Assembly (NCBI RefSeq): GCF_025907915.1
Contig: NZ_JAPAAF010000015.1
Location: forward strand, 27,796 to 91,795
DNA length: 64,000 nt
Direction of reading: 5' to 3'
Source: Gaoshiqia sediminis
Lineage (GTDB): Bacteria; Bacteroidota; Bacteroidia; Bacteroidales; Prolixibacteraceae
Shown: piece after piece, positions 63,505 through 64,000 of the stretch
How the letters are laid out: each line of letters starts with the position of its first letter
Numbering within the stretch: position 1 is the first letter of the stretch
Notes under the pieces: model-generated
What the model was told of the DNA's origin: nothing
The model's database searches: none
What the model saw: the letters and a program-made list of their open reading frames with translations, nothing else
Program-made: the position numbers and the translations under genes

Positions 63505-64000
63505 TGGCGGCGTGCCACGCCTCCACTTATTGGTTGGGCAAGCAATGGCGGCGTGCCACGGCTCCACTTATCAGTTGGGCAAGCAATGGCGGCATGCCAC
63601 GGCTCCACTTTTCGGTTGGGCAAGCAATGGCGGCGTGCCACACCATTACTTTTCCCCGAGCGGGAGCTTCATTAAATGATGAAACCTTCCTTTTTCATTT
63701 TTTCGCCCGTAATTAAATGATCATGGCTCCCTTTTTTAATTTTCCGGCTTTCATTAAATCTTCAAACCATCACCTTTCGGTTGGTGGAGGCGTAAAGAAA
63801 TCTTCACGGCCTCCCTTTCCTCTTTTTGGGCGCTTGAAGATATCTTAATGGCCTCCCTTTTCAGTTTTTCCGGCTATGAAGAAATCTTCATTGCCCTTCC
63901 TCTCATTTCCCCAAGGCATGAAGATATCTTTACGGCTCCACTTTTCAATTTTTCGGCTTTTAAGAAATATTTTGAATATGTTTTGTAAATTGGGGTGCGG
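63505..64000. repeat. Degenerate tandem array with 41-42 bp period, running off the window
   Basis: About 12 units: CGTGCCAC-type cores at 63511, 63552, 63593 and 63634 (41 bp apart). ATTAAAT(G/C)-type cores follow at 63671, 63712 and 63753. AAGA(A/T)ATCTTC-type cores follow about every 42 bp to the end (63794, 63836, 63878, 63920, 63962). A linker such as GGCTCCACTTTTCAATTTTTC recurs between cores. The cores contain small palindromes (GAAGATATCTT, ATGATCAT, TGGCGGCGTGCCA). No gene covers this stretch, and the 63296-63504 part before it shows nothing. Confidence 0.8.

Noticed and set aside
63360..63641. Protein-coding frames on the minus strand through the tandem array
   Set aside because: The 'protein' is only the repeat read in frame (WHAAIACPT-type repeats) with no domain or start context.

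Overview
The window is chromosomal DNA from a member of the Bacteroidota. The evidence is a type IX secretion cargo protein next to a PorP/SprF-family protein, TAnnTTTG-type -7 promoter boxes, few Shine-Dalgarno sites, an SigA-like paralogue of Bacteroidota type, and the gene order psd-pssA / cdsA-DUF2007-LUD-ftsH-rsfS-birA that is common in this phylum. The gene complement would suit a free-living marine or sediment relative of the Marinilabiliales, but I cannot fix the family from sequence alone. No rRNA, tRNA, CRISPR array or replication origin was seen.

Layout. 1-7.4 kb is an accessory region: the 3' part of a type ISP restriction-modification gene carrying an in-frame DUF559-like nuclease module bounded by hairpin repeats, then an ASCH protein, a PD-(D/E)XK-like protein, an unknown protein, a pentapeptide-repeat protein, and an AT-rich DUF4209 gene lying between two related intron-3'-end-like fragments. 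7.4-14.1 kb holds a YciI-like protein, an NtrC/histidine-kinase pair, TrkH and a CaCA antiporter. 14.2-20.7 kb is the conserved housekeeping block (phospholipid synthesis, FtsH, RsfS, BirA). 21.3-25.5 kb has a GntP permease, an S41 peptidase lipoprotein and a hemerythrin/LuxR pair.

25.8-27.4 kb is a REP/RAYT locus: an intact REP-associated tyrosine transposase, two decayed copies of its 3' end and about 15 short palindromic units. 27.4-33.3 kb carries selD-mnmH, an SRPBCC protein, pyrE, a NUDIX hydrolase, a TlpA-like protein and coaD. 33.7-38.4 kb has the large T9SS cargo protein and the PorP/SprF protein. 38.5-42.2 kb has a gene remnant, a STAND-type regulator and a poly-C tract. 42.2-46.1 kb is a glycogen/maltodextrin cluster (GT4, GH57, CBM48) ending in a second SigA-like factor. 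46.1-51.1 kb has a kinase-receiver remnant, a histidine kinase split by a frameshift at a G7 run, and a CPA2 antiporter.

51.4-58.9 kb holds an NtrC-like regulator without its DNA-binding domain, a Ppx/GppA phosphatase, and a complete AmmeMemoRadiSam locus: a secreted MEMO-AMMECR1 fusion, a large spermidine-synthase-like membrane protein and a radical SAM enzyme. This is the best candidate for an undescribed pathway here. 59-63.3 kb has cysK, a NatAB-like ABC exporter and a DUF502 membrane protein. The window ends in a degenerate tandem array with a 41-42 bp period that runs off the edge.
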